From an uncultured Bacilli bacterium (GTDB lineage Bacteria; Bacillota_I; Bacilli_A; RF39; UBA660), in assembly GCA_934130175.1 (NCBI GenBank), contig CAKOXP010000023.1, positions 1 through 19,189 on the forward strand: DNA of 19,189 bases, read 5' to 3'. A program made the translations under genes and the position numbers. The notes beneath the pieces are model-generated. The model was not told the origin of the DNA, ran no database searches, and worked only from the letters and a program-made list of their open reading frames with translations. Of this stretch, positions 12,755 through 19,189 are shown piece after piece; the first letter of the stretch is position 1, and every line of letters begins with the position of its first letter.

Positions 12755-14791
12755 TTACTTAAACTCTTCTTTGTTTGTAATCATTTCCATAGTAGCTTCA
12801 TTTATTGCGTCATCTATTGTTTTTATTTCATCTGTAATCATACTGAATCCTACACCAGCCCCAAATTCATGAGGTAAGTTTTTCAATTCTTTAGATAATT
12901 TTTTAGTATATGTTGTTATTTGTCTTTGACTATATCCTACTAAGTAAATTAAGAATTCATTTCCATCAGTACGTATAATTTCACTATTTTCAAGTTGAGT
13001 ATTAACTAAAATACCTGCAGCTTCAATGATTAATTTATCTCCTTCTTCATGACCATAATTATCATTAACATATTTTACATTATTCAAATCAATTACAACA
13101 ATTGCTTGAGGATATACTTTTGATTCTTCCCATTCAGGCATTTTTACATTTAGATAATTACGATTCTTTAATGAAGTTAACATATCAGTATATTTATGTC
13201 TGTCTGTTATTTTAACTTGTTTTTTCTTTCTTTTATTTTTAAGAATAACAATTATTAATCCAACTATTATTAGTGGGATAAATATTATAGCTAAAACAAT
13301 AGAATAAATTTGTTCAAAATTACTTCTTTCTAAGAAAGACTCATTTAAACTTTCTAATCCACTATTACGATATATATAATATGAATTAGTATTAATCATA
13401 TAATTTACTAAATTATAAAATTCTTGATCATTATTTTTAACCATAAACTTATAATCATTCATCATAGTATCCATATATAGAATTGTATACTTTTTAAATT
13501 TAGTTGTTTGATACTTATTATATAAGTTACGATCAACTATTATAAGAGTATTATCTGCTTTTTTTACTAGTTCATTTAAACTCTTATATTTATGAATATT
13601 TGCTTTACCATTATTATTTACATAATTATATAGTAAATCATTATCTAACATAGAGACATCCTTTGATCTAATACTTTCAAATGAATTAATAATATGATTA
13701 TCTTTTTCTTTTCCTAAGATAACATAATCTTCAACAAATGTTGATAATGTTGCCTTATAGTTATCACTATCTAAACCATAATAATCAAAGTACATATCTA
13801 TTTCTTTATTCTTAATAGCAGTTTTTAACTCTTCTAAGCTATTATACTTCTTATATTTAAATTCAATATCTGAAAATCTTGCGATACGATCTAGATACTC
13901 TCCAGCAATACCTGCAACTCTACCATTTACTTTTTTCTCATATGGTACATTTTCAACATATCCATAAGTATAAACCTTGGAAACTAAATCTGCTTTTTTC
14001 TTAGAAGTTAGTTTGTTTTGAGTTAAATAATAATCAAAATATTCTTTATCATATTCTTTTATAAACTTTGTTTCTTTCCATTTATTATAATATTTTCTAA
14101 CTATTTTGTTTAACTCTTCATTATCACTTAAAGTTAACACAACTTTCTTAGTCATCTCTGTAAAATAATAATTTATTGAATAGTTATTATTACTTATAGT
14201 CTTATTTAAATACATAATATTAGGAACGATAATCATATCAACTTGTTTTTCTTCTAAGGCACTATAAAGTTCATCAATAGTTTTATAACTCTTATAAGAT
14301 AAATTAGTACCAGATTTTAAATAATAACTAATTGTTGAGGCATCTGTATCAAAGACACCAAAAGTTAAATTTTTCATATCTTTGATATGATTTAATCTTT
14401 GGTAATCTCTACCTACTGCGATATAATAATCTTCAAATAAGAATAAATCATTATCAGATTGTTTCTCATCATTATCTAAAATTCTAAATCTAAGTGAATT
14501 AGTTGATGTTTTACTTGTTTTTAAATAAGGAATTTCATTAAAATCCAATCCCACGTCTTTTGTCATATCCTTAACAAAACTATATAAAACACCTTTACCT
14601 GCAGTACCATAAATAGGATAATCATTTATTACTTCAATATCTATGGTTTGTGATTTATTATCTTGAACCCATCTTTTTTCTACAACTGTTAGACTCGTGT
14701 TCTTATCTTGATGATTGTAATATCTATAAACAAATATAAAAGCAACTAGTGCAATTATAATTGGAGTTATGATAATTAGTTTTTTCTTCAT
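12755..14791 (-). CDS. membrane receptor with solute-binding-like sensor region and degenerate GGDEF domain
   Basis: 678 residues. Membrane segment at about 5-24, then a long extracytoplasmic part that looks like two solute-binding (SBP_bac_3-like) domains in tandem (about 50-250 and 270-490), seen in lobes such as 'LTFGVFDTDASTISYYLKSG' and 'MYFDYYGLDSDNY'. A second membrane segment (about 500-522) leads to a GGDEF domain (about 540-675). The metal and base-binding part is normal ('VIDLNNVKYVNDNYGHEEGD'), but the active-site loop reads 'RTDGNEF' (607-613), DGNEF in place of GGDEF, and no RxxD inhibitory site precedes it. It may thus be a poor or inactive diguanylate cyclase, or a nucleotide-binding receptor, responding to an external small molecule. 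The ATG overlaps the preceding stop as TAATG. Confidence 0.9.
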   Translation of the reverse strand: MKKKLIIITPIIIALVAFIFVYRYYNHQDKNTSLTVVEKRWVQDNKSQTIDIEVINDYPIYGTAGKGVLYSFVKDMTKDVGLDFNEIPYLKTSKTSTNSLRFRILDNDEKQSDNDLFLFEDYYIAVGRDYQRLNHIKDMKNLTFGVFDTDASTISYYLKSGTNLSYKSYKTIDELYSALEEKQVDMIIVPNIMYLNKTISNNNYSINYYFTEMTKKVVLTLSDNEELNKIVRKYYNKWKETKFIKEYDKEYFDYYLTQNKLTSKKKADLVSKVYTYGYVENVPYEKKVNGRVAGIAGEYLDRIARFSDIEFKYKKYNSLEELKTAIKNKEIDMYFDYYGLDSDNYKATLSTFVEDYVILGKEKDNHIINSFESIRSKDVSMLDNDLLYNYVNNNGKANIHKYKSLNELVKKADNTLIIVDRNLYNKYQTTKFKKYTILYMDTMMNDYKFMVKNNDQEFYNLVNYMINTNSYYIYRNSGLESLNESFLERSNFEQIYSIVLAIIFIPLIIVGLIIVILKNKRKKKQVKITDRHKYTDMLTSLKNRNYLNVKMPEWEESKVYPQAIVVIDLNNVKYVNDNYGHEEGDKLIIEAAGILVNTQLENSEIIRTDGNEFLIYLVGYSQRQITTYTKKLSKELKNLPHEFGAGVGFSMITDEIKTIDDAINEATMEMITNKEEFK

Positions 14792-15255
14792 TATTCGGCA
14801 CTCCTATCTTTTGTCCATGCGAATGATTCTTTATTATTTTGTTTATAACCAATAATAGGAAAATCCTTTGCATCTGTATCTTTCTTTACAAAAACTTGAA
14901 TATCATAGAATTTCTTTTGATCTTCATCTAATTTTTCTAAAACTTTAGAACTTAATAATTTAGCTGTATCAAGACCAACATCATCATTAACTGTTATAAT
15001 AACATTAATAATTTTACCTTGTAATTTATAAGTTGCTTTTTTTACAGATGAATCATTTTCTAGATTACTTATTATTTCTTTTTTTTGTTTAGAATCAATT
15101 TCTACAGCTTCTATTCCATCTAATCTATCTCCATAAACGGCATTTCCACTATTAGAGAAGAATGCTTGTTTTACAAAGAATGCAATTACAATAATAATTA
15201 ACATTAAAATAGTTGCAACCACTACAATTTTATGTTCTTTTAAATATCTTTTCAT
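14791..15255 (-). CDS. small membrane-anchored protein, function unknown
   Basis: 154 residues from the preferred ATG. A basic start, one membrane segment (about 10-31, 'IVVVATILMLIIIVIAFFV'), then an extracytoplasmic domain with 'YGDRLDGIEAVEID', an alternating strand region 'KATYKLQGKIINVIITVNDD' and 'YDIQVFVKKD'. I know of similar unnamed proteins in AT-rich gut Bacillota but no function. A GTG three codons earlier gives a longer frame, but AGGA is 10 bases before the ATG at 15255 and almost touches the GTG, so the ATG is chosen. It is first in the operon with the GGDEF receptor (TAATG overlap) and YihY, which suggests a role linked to the envelope or to the receptor. Confidence 0.85.
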   Translation of the reverse strand: MKRYLKEHKIVVVATILMLIIIVIAFFVKQAFFSNSGNAVYGDRLDGIEAVEIDSKQKKEIISNLENDSSVKKATYKLQGKIINVIITVNDDVGLDTAKLLSSKVLEKLDEDQKKFYDIQVFVKKDTDAKDFPIIGYKQNNKESFAWTKDRSAE

Positions 15256-15278
15256 CTTATTCACATCCTAGTATCTAT

Positions 15279-15307
15279 ATTATACACTATGTCTAAATCT
15301 TTATCAA
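15279..15307 (-). promoter_or_regulatory. promoter of the small membrane protein-GGDEF-YihY operon
   Basis: On the minus strand TTGATA (-35; 15302-15307), a 17-base spacer and TATAAT (-10; 15279-15284), close to the housekeeping consensus. The -35 overlaps the gatB stop codon. No terminator separates gatB from this operon, so read-through is likely too. Confidence 0.8.
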
Positions 15308-16731
15308 TTGTTATTTAATTCTTGAATTAAAATTTCATTAACCATTTTAGGATTAGCGCTACCCTTTGTTTCTTTCATTATTTGACCCATTAAGTATTTA
15401 ATTGCACGATCTTTTCCAGCTCTATAATCATTAACACTTTCAGGATTTTCTTTTATTATCTTTGTAACTATATCTTTCAACAATGAAGTATCAGTTATAT
15501 TTGTAATATTTTTTTCCTTCATTATTTCTGAAATAGATTTATTACTTTCTAAGATATCTGAAATAATTTCTTTGACATTTTTACTTGAAAGAGTATTGTT
15601 ATCTATTTTCTCTACTAGCTCTAACATTTTTTCTTTTGTTAAATGCGTATCTGTTATTTCTTTTTCTTCTTTATTTAGGTAGAATGAAATATCTCCTAAT
15701 AACAGATTAGTTGCTGTTTGAAAATTAAGATTTGTATCTAAATACGTATTTAAATAATCACTTAAAGATCTATTAGCAATTATTTTCTTAATATTAAGTT
15801 CTGAAACGCCTTTCTCTTCATAAAGTTTTTTTCTTTCCTTAGGCATCATTGGAAGTGTTTTTATTGCTTCTTCTATTTGGCTATCAGTTAATACTATATA
15901 AGGAATATCTGGTTCTGGAAAGTAACGATAGTCATTTCCAGTTTCTTTTACTCTCATTAAAACTGTATCATTTAATTTGTCATCAAAACGACGAGTTTGT
16001 TCTTTAAAAGTTTCATTGTTATCAAGTAATTTTGCTTGTCTTTCTTTTTCTTTTTCAATGGCAATTCCAACATTAGAAATAGAACCAATATTTTTAATTT
16101 CACATTTTGTACCTAAAGGATCATTTAAATTCTTTCTTAAAGAAACATTAGCATCACATCTCATTGAACCTTCTTCCATTTTACAATCTGAAATATCAGC
16201 ATAAAATAATAATTCTTTCAATTTTTCTAAGTAAAGCTTTGCCTCTTCACTACTTTCTATACATGCTTTTGAAACAATTTCTATTAAAGGAACACCTGCT
16301 CTATTAAAGTCAAGCAATGAAACAGTTCCTCTATGGGCACTTTTACAAGTATCTTCTTCAATATGAATTTCTTCTATTTCTATTTTTTTACTAACACCGT
16401 TAACTTCTATTTCAACATATCCATCGTATCCTATTGGAGTTCTGCTTTGAGTAATTTGATAATTTTTAGGATTATCTGGATAAAAATAGTTTTTACGATC
16501 AAAGTGCATTTCTTTTCTTATTTTACAATTTAAGACGTGAGCAGCTTTAATAGCGGTATTTATTACTTCATGATTTATAGTTGGTAATGTTCCAGGATAA
16601 CCTAAATCTATAACATTAGTTAAGCTATTAGCCATCATTCCATAACCGTTTTTAGAAGGAGAAAAGATTTTTGTTTTTGTTTTTAATTCAACATGGACTT
16701 CAATTCCAATTGTTTCTATATAATTAGTCAT
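15304..16731 (-). CDS. gatB: aspartyl/glutamyl-tRNA amidotransferase subunit B
   Basis: 475 residues, the standard length. GatB binds misacylated Glu-tRNA(Gln) or Asp-tRNA(Asn) and activates it with ATP for amidation by ammonia supplied from GatA. Visible signatures are the opening 'IETIGIEVHVELKTKTKIFS', 'YPGTLPTIN', 'RKNYFYPDNPKNYQITQ', 'DFNRAGVPLIEIVSK', 'CDANVSLR' and the C-terminal tRNA-binding GatB/YqeY domain ending 'GSANPKMVNEILIQELNN'. The start is ATG at 16731, overlapping the gatA stop by 8 bases; GGAGG stands 8 bases before it. An ATG five codons earlier overlaps that ribosome site and is rejected. It ends with TGA. Confidence 0.97.
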   Translation of the reverse strand: MTNYIETIGIEVHVELKTKTKIFSPSKNGYGMMANSLTNVIDLGYPGTLPTINHEVINTAIKAAHVLNCKIRKEMHFDRKNYFYPDNPKNYQITQSRTPIGYDGYVEIEVNGVSKKIEIEEIHIEEDTCKSAHRGTVSLLDFNRAGVPLIEIVSKACIESSEEAKLYLEKLKELLFYADISDCKMEEGSMRCDANVSLRKNLNDPLGTKCEIKNIGSISNVGIAIEKEKERQAKLLDNNETFKEQTRRFDDKLNDTVLMRVKETGNDYRYFPEPDIPYIVLTDSQIEEAIKTLPMMPKERKKLYEEKGVSELNIKKIIANRSLSDYLNTYLDTNLNFQTATNLLLGDISFYLNKEEKEITDTHLTKEKMLELVEKIDNNTLSSKNVKEIISDILESNKSISEIMKEKNITNITDTSLLKDIVTKIIKENPESVNDYRAGKDRAIKYLMGQIMKETKGSANPKMVNEILIQELNNN

Positions 16732-18187
16732 TTTCTCTACCTCCATTATGATTTGGATTTAAATCTAGATTAAGAATATTCTCAATAAAGCTCGCTAACT
16801 GATAAATTTTAGCTTCTTCAAAACTAGAACCAATTATTTGCATACCTATTGGTAAATGATCAGTTGAAAATCCTATTGGTAAGTTAAGACCTGGAAGTCC
16901 TGCCATGTTAACAGGGATTGTTAAAACGTCATCCATAAAAGCTTTAACAGCATCATCTAAATCTTTTCCTAATGGATATGCTTTTGTTGTAGCAGTTGGT
17001 CCAATAATTAAATCATATTCTTTAAATACATCTAGAAAACTATTACGCATATCATCTCTAATAGCTAAAGCTTTATTATAATATGTGGTAGCATTTTCTC
17101 CACTTAACAGATAACTACCTATCATAATTCTTCTTTTTACTTCTGGACCAAATCCATATCTTCTAGTTTTTAAATATAAATCATTAATATTTTCAGGATT
17201 TTCATAACTATAACCATATCTGATACCATCAAATCTAGCAAGATTTGAACTTGCTTCTCCCATGGCAATTATTTGATATAGAGTAACTGCTTTATCAATA
17301 TATTTAATATCAACATAAGAAATTTCTGCTCCAGCTTCTTCTAGTAATTTGATAATACTATTTAATTTATCTTTAATTTCATCATCAATTGCATCATTTA
17401 CATAGAATTTAGGAATAGCTATTTTCATACCCTTAATATCTTTTCCAATTAATCTTGTAAAATCCTCATTTGTTTCACAACTTGTTAAATCATTTTTACT
17501 TTTTCCACAGATTATGTTCAAAAGAATAGCGTTTTCATAAACATTTCTAGTCATTGGACCTATTTGATCTAAGCTTGATGCAAAAGCAATTAATCCATAC
17601 CTTGATACTCTTCCATATGTTGGTTTTAATCCTACTATTCCACAAAAACTTGATGGTTGTCTAATAGAGCCACCAGTGTCAGAACCCAAAGCAAAAGGAA
17701 CTACTCTACTACTTACTGCTGCAGCTGATCCTCCTGAAGACCCTCCTGGAACTAGAGCTTTATTCCATGGATTTGCAACTGGTTTAAAGTATGATGTTTG
17801 ATTAGATGATCCCATAGCAAATTCATCCATATTAGCTTTTCCTATAATAATCATCTTATTATCTTTTATTTTTTTAATAACATCAGCATCATATATAGGT
17901 ATAAAATTATCTAACATATGAGAAGCAGCTGTTGTTCTTAAATCTTTAGTTATAATATTATCTTTAATAGCTATTGGAATACCAAATGTAATTGTATCAA
18001 TTTCTTCATTTTCTAACTTCTTAGCTTCTTCTAAAGCTTGTTCTTTATTTAAAGTAATAAACGCATTTAAATCCTTGTTTTCTTCTATACGTAAAAAACT
18101 TTCTTCTACTAAATCAGTAGGTGTAATTTTACCTTCTTTTAATAATTTATTAATTTCTACTATATCTAAGTCTAAATATCTACTCAT
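16724..18187 (-). CDS. gatA: aspartyl/glutamyl-tRNA amidotransferase subunit A
   Basis: 487 residues, the usual length. GatA is the amidase that hydrolyses glutamine and channels ammonia to GatB for transamidation of mischarged tRNA. The amidase catalytic triad is present: Lys75 ('GIPIAIKDN'), Ser150 ('VPGGSSGGSAAA') and nucleophile Ser174 ('GSDTGGSIRQPSSF'). Later blocks 'KPTYGRVSRYGL', 'RRIMIGSYLLS' and 'LPGLNLPIGF' also fit. The ATG overlaps the gatC stop by 8 bases and its own stop overlaps the gatB start, so the three are tightly coupled. Together the operon supplies Gln-tRNA and/or Asn-tRNA by the indirect route, which suggests this organism lacks GlnRS and perhaps AsnRS. Confidence 0.98.
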   Translation of the reverse strand: MSRYLDLDIVEINKLLKEGKITPTDLVEESFLRIEENKDLNAFITLNKEQALEEAKKLENEEIDTITFGIPIAIKDNIITKDLRTTAASHMLDNFIPIYDADVIKKIKDNKMIIIGKANMDEFAMGSSNQTSYFKPVANPWNKALVPGGSSGGSAAAVSSRVVPFALGSDTGGSIRQPSSFCGIVGLKPTYGRVSRYGLIAFASSLDQIGPMTRNVYENAILLNIICGKSKNDLTSCETNEDFTRLIGKDIKGMKIAIPKFYVNDAIDDEIKDKLNSIIKLLEEAGAEISYVDIKYIDKAVTLYQIIAMGEASSNLARFDGIRYGYSYENPENINDLYLKTRRYGFGPEVKRRIMIGSYLLSGENATTYYNKALAIRDDMRNSFLDVFKEYDLIIGPTATTKAYPLGKDLDDAVKAFMDDVLTIPVNMAGLPGLNLPIGFSTDHLPIGMQIIGSSFEEAKIYQLASFIENILNLDLNPNHNGGREND

Positions 18188-18476
18188 TTATAACCACCGG
18201 TACCTCTATATAATTTCCGCTTTTACGTGGGACATTTTTTAATGCCTCTTTAGGATTAAGCATTTCTTCTTCTATATCTTCTCTATAACTTGCATTATTA
18301 CTCCATGGTGCAATCATATAATCACTATCATTATCATTGATACTTTCAATTTTTTCTACTTCATTTAATAATTCTTTTAGCTTTATTTGATATGTTTCAA
18401 TTTCTTCTTCACTTACTTCTATTCTCGCTAGGTCAGCAACATGAAGAACTTCTTCTTTGGATAGTTTATCTTCCAT
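18180..18476 (-). CDS. gatC: aspartyl/glutamyl-tRNA amidotransferase subunit C
   Basis: 98 residues, the expected size. GatC wraps around the GatA-GatB interface and stabilises the complex. Typical opening 'LSKEEVLHVADLARIEVSEEE', then 'LNEVEKIESIN' and the C-terminal 'NVPRKSGNYIEVPVVI', which matches the conserved '(N)AP...G.F.VP.V(I)' end. AGGAGG lies 8 bases before the ATG. First gene of the gatCAB operon, with a -10 box 27 bases upstream, after the previous terminator. Confidence 0.97.
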   Translation of the reverse strand: MEDKLSKEEVLHVADLARIEVSEEEIETYQIKLKELLNEVEKIESINDNDSDYMIAPWSNNASYREDIEEEMLNPKEALKNVPRKSGNYIEVPVVINE

Positions 18477-18503
18477 AGTAAAAACCTCCTCTAATACCAG
18501 TTT

Positions 18504-18512
18504 ATTATATCA
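18504..18512 (-). promoter_or_regulatory. extended -10 promoter element of gatCAB
   Basis: On the minus strand TGATATAAT: a perfect TATAAT (18504-18509) with TG at the extended -10 position. The -35 region is A-rich with no good match, as is common for extended -10 promoters. Confidence 0.7.
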
Positions 18513-18532
18513 TAGTTTTTCTAATTTTTCTT

Positions 18533-18568
18533 AAAAAAAAGCAGAACTACTCTTTTATTTGTTCTGCT
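18533..18568 (-). terminator. intrinsic terminator of the TasA-like gene
   Basis: On the minus strand AGCAGAAC pairs with GTTCTGCT (arms 18561-18568 and 18540-18547) around a 13-base loop and is followed by eight T. The stem begins inside the last codons of the coding region. Confidence 0.9.
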
Positions 18569-19113
18569 ACTATTTCAATTCTACCCGCAAACATTGTTTC
18601 CATATAATCATAATCGGCATTATTATCTATCCATAATCTTAAATCGTAACTATTTGTTTGACCCGGTTGAATTATTCCACTGTCTAAGACTCTTCCTTCA
18701 TCAGATTTTATTTCAGTTAAAAGTTTTGAATTTTCTTTTATACCATTTTTAACTAAATTAAATCTAATATACTCATCTTTCAACTTTTCAGTACCTTTAG
18801 GAATTTTATCATCATCATCTACTAAATATATTGTATAAGTACTTTCTATATTTCCATCATTAGTTAAAGTAAAAGAATATGGTTTATAACTCATACCAAC
18901 ATTTTCACTAACAGGAGATGCATCTTCTAAATTAATTCCCACTGTTTCGTTATCTAAATTTAAAGATAAATTTCCTACAATCATCGTATTAGTTTTTTGT
19001 CCCTTTAATGAAAATGTCAACCACGCATATGCTGTTCCTATTATAGCTATTAGCATTACTAACACTGCAATTGTATATTTTTGATATGATCTTTGGTGCT
19101 TTTCATCTTTCAT
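18547..19113 (-). CDS. secreted TasA/camelysin-like surface protein
   Basis: 188 residues from the preferred ATG. A basic start with one hydrophobic segment (about 14-33, ending 'IIGTAYAWLTFSL') looks like the signal peptide of CalY/TasA-type proteins, and 'GNLSLNLDN', 'YKPYSFTLTNDGNIESTYTIYLVDD' and 'IIQPGQTNSYDLRLWIDNNA' match the beta-sandwich of that group, whose members form surface or biofilm fibres or act as surface proteases (camelysin). The family match is from motif memory and is moderate. A TTG six codons upstream could extend it; neither start has a strong ribosome site, so the ATG at 19113 is chosen on codon type alone. It ends in a strong terminator, separating it from gatCAB. 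Confidence 0.8.
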   Translation of the reverse strand: MKDEKHQRSYQKYTIAVLVMLIAIIGTAYAWLTFSLKGQKTNTMIVGNLSLNLDNETVGINLEDASPVSENVGMSYKPYSFTLTNDGNIESTYTIYLVDDDDKIPKGTEKLKDEYIRFNLVKNGIKENSKLLTEIKSDEGRVLDSGIIQPGQTNSYDLRLWIDNNADYDYMETMFAGRIEIVAEQIKE

Positions 19114-19189
19114 ATTATCACGTATAATCAATCTTATAGAAATATTAATTAATTTCTTATTGATTGATCCCTTTCTATTTATATTTTTT

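Noticed and set aside
1..19189. Mycoplasma-type genetic code (TGA as Trp)
   Set aside because: TGA ends gatB and the PssE-like gene at the expected lengths, and Trp codons checked are TGG.
1..19189. CRISPR arrays, tRNA or rRNA genes, riboswitches
   Set aside because: No regularly spaced repeats, tRNA-like cloverleaf or rRNA sequence was seen on reading both strands, and no leader matched a riboswitch class I know.

Overview
The window reads as chromosome from a very AT-rich, Gram-positive-type anaerobe, most likely an uncultured gut Bacillota of the RF39/Mollicutes-like or Erysipelotrichia-like kind. This is an inference from base composition, a one-piece pyruvate:ferredoxin oxidoreductase, GatCAB, a TasA/camelysin-like surface protein, a Cse60-like small protein and GGAGG-type ribosome sites. 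TGA serves as a stop (gatB and the PssE-like gene end in it) and TGG encodes Trp, so this is the standard bacterial code, not the Mycoplasma code. Every gene I accept is on the minus strand, so transcription runs from high to low coordinates.

Region by region in the direction of transcription. (1) 19113-18547 is a secreted TasA-like protein with its own terminator. (2) 18510-15304 is gatC-gatA-gatB, a tight overlapping operon with a clear -10 box. (3) 15307-11789 holds a small membrane protein, a receptor with solute-binding-type sensor and degenerate GGDEF domains, and a YihY/BrkB membrane protein, with a near-consensus promoter that overlaps the gatB stop codon. (4) 11706-10740 is a PD-(D/E)XK (Rpn/PDDEXK_2-type) nuclease. 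(5) 10749-9829 is a secreted protein with a phage tail-collar-like C-terminus, whose promoter carries nine G in the -35/-10 spacer. (6) 9825-5518 is a glycan operon: GT4 glycosyltransferase, Alg14/PssD-like, Alg13/PssE-like fused to a membrane domain, a coiled-coil membrane protein and a phosphodiester glycosidase (NAGPA domain). (7) 5468-4275 holds a Cse60-like small gene, a secreted protein with a hypervariable-looking Cys-repeat C-terminus, and a 460-base structured intergenic stretch. (8) 4256-53 holds a small acidic protein, pyruvate:ferredoxin oxidoreductase (nifJ) and a small basic protein.

The most notable content is two surface proteins (4717-5241 and 9850-10686) that share an N-terminal signal/anchor plus a '(S/T)xGATxVQxAID' module but carry different C-terminal ends, each with a different sign of diversification. 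The first ends in a repeat made almost wholly of NNC/NNT codons. An imperfect copy of its 3' end lies 211 bases further on, and over 23 aligned bases all five differences fall at adenines of that copy (coding strand), the hallmark of a diversity-generating retroelement (DGR) variable/template pair. No reverse transcriptase is in the window, so the pair is either served in trans or is a relic. The second gene has a homopolymer-in-promoter arrangement typical of phase variation. With the glycan operon and the TasA-like protein, the window looks like a cell-surface locus set between housekeeping genes.
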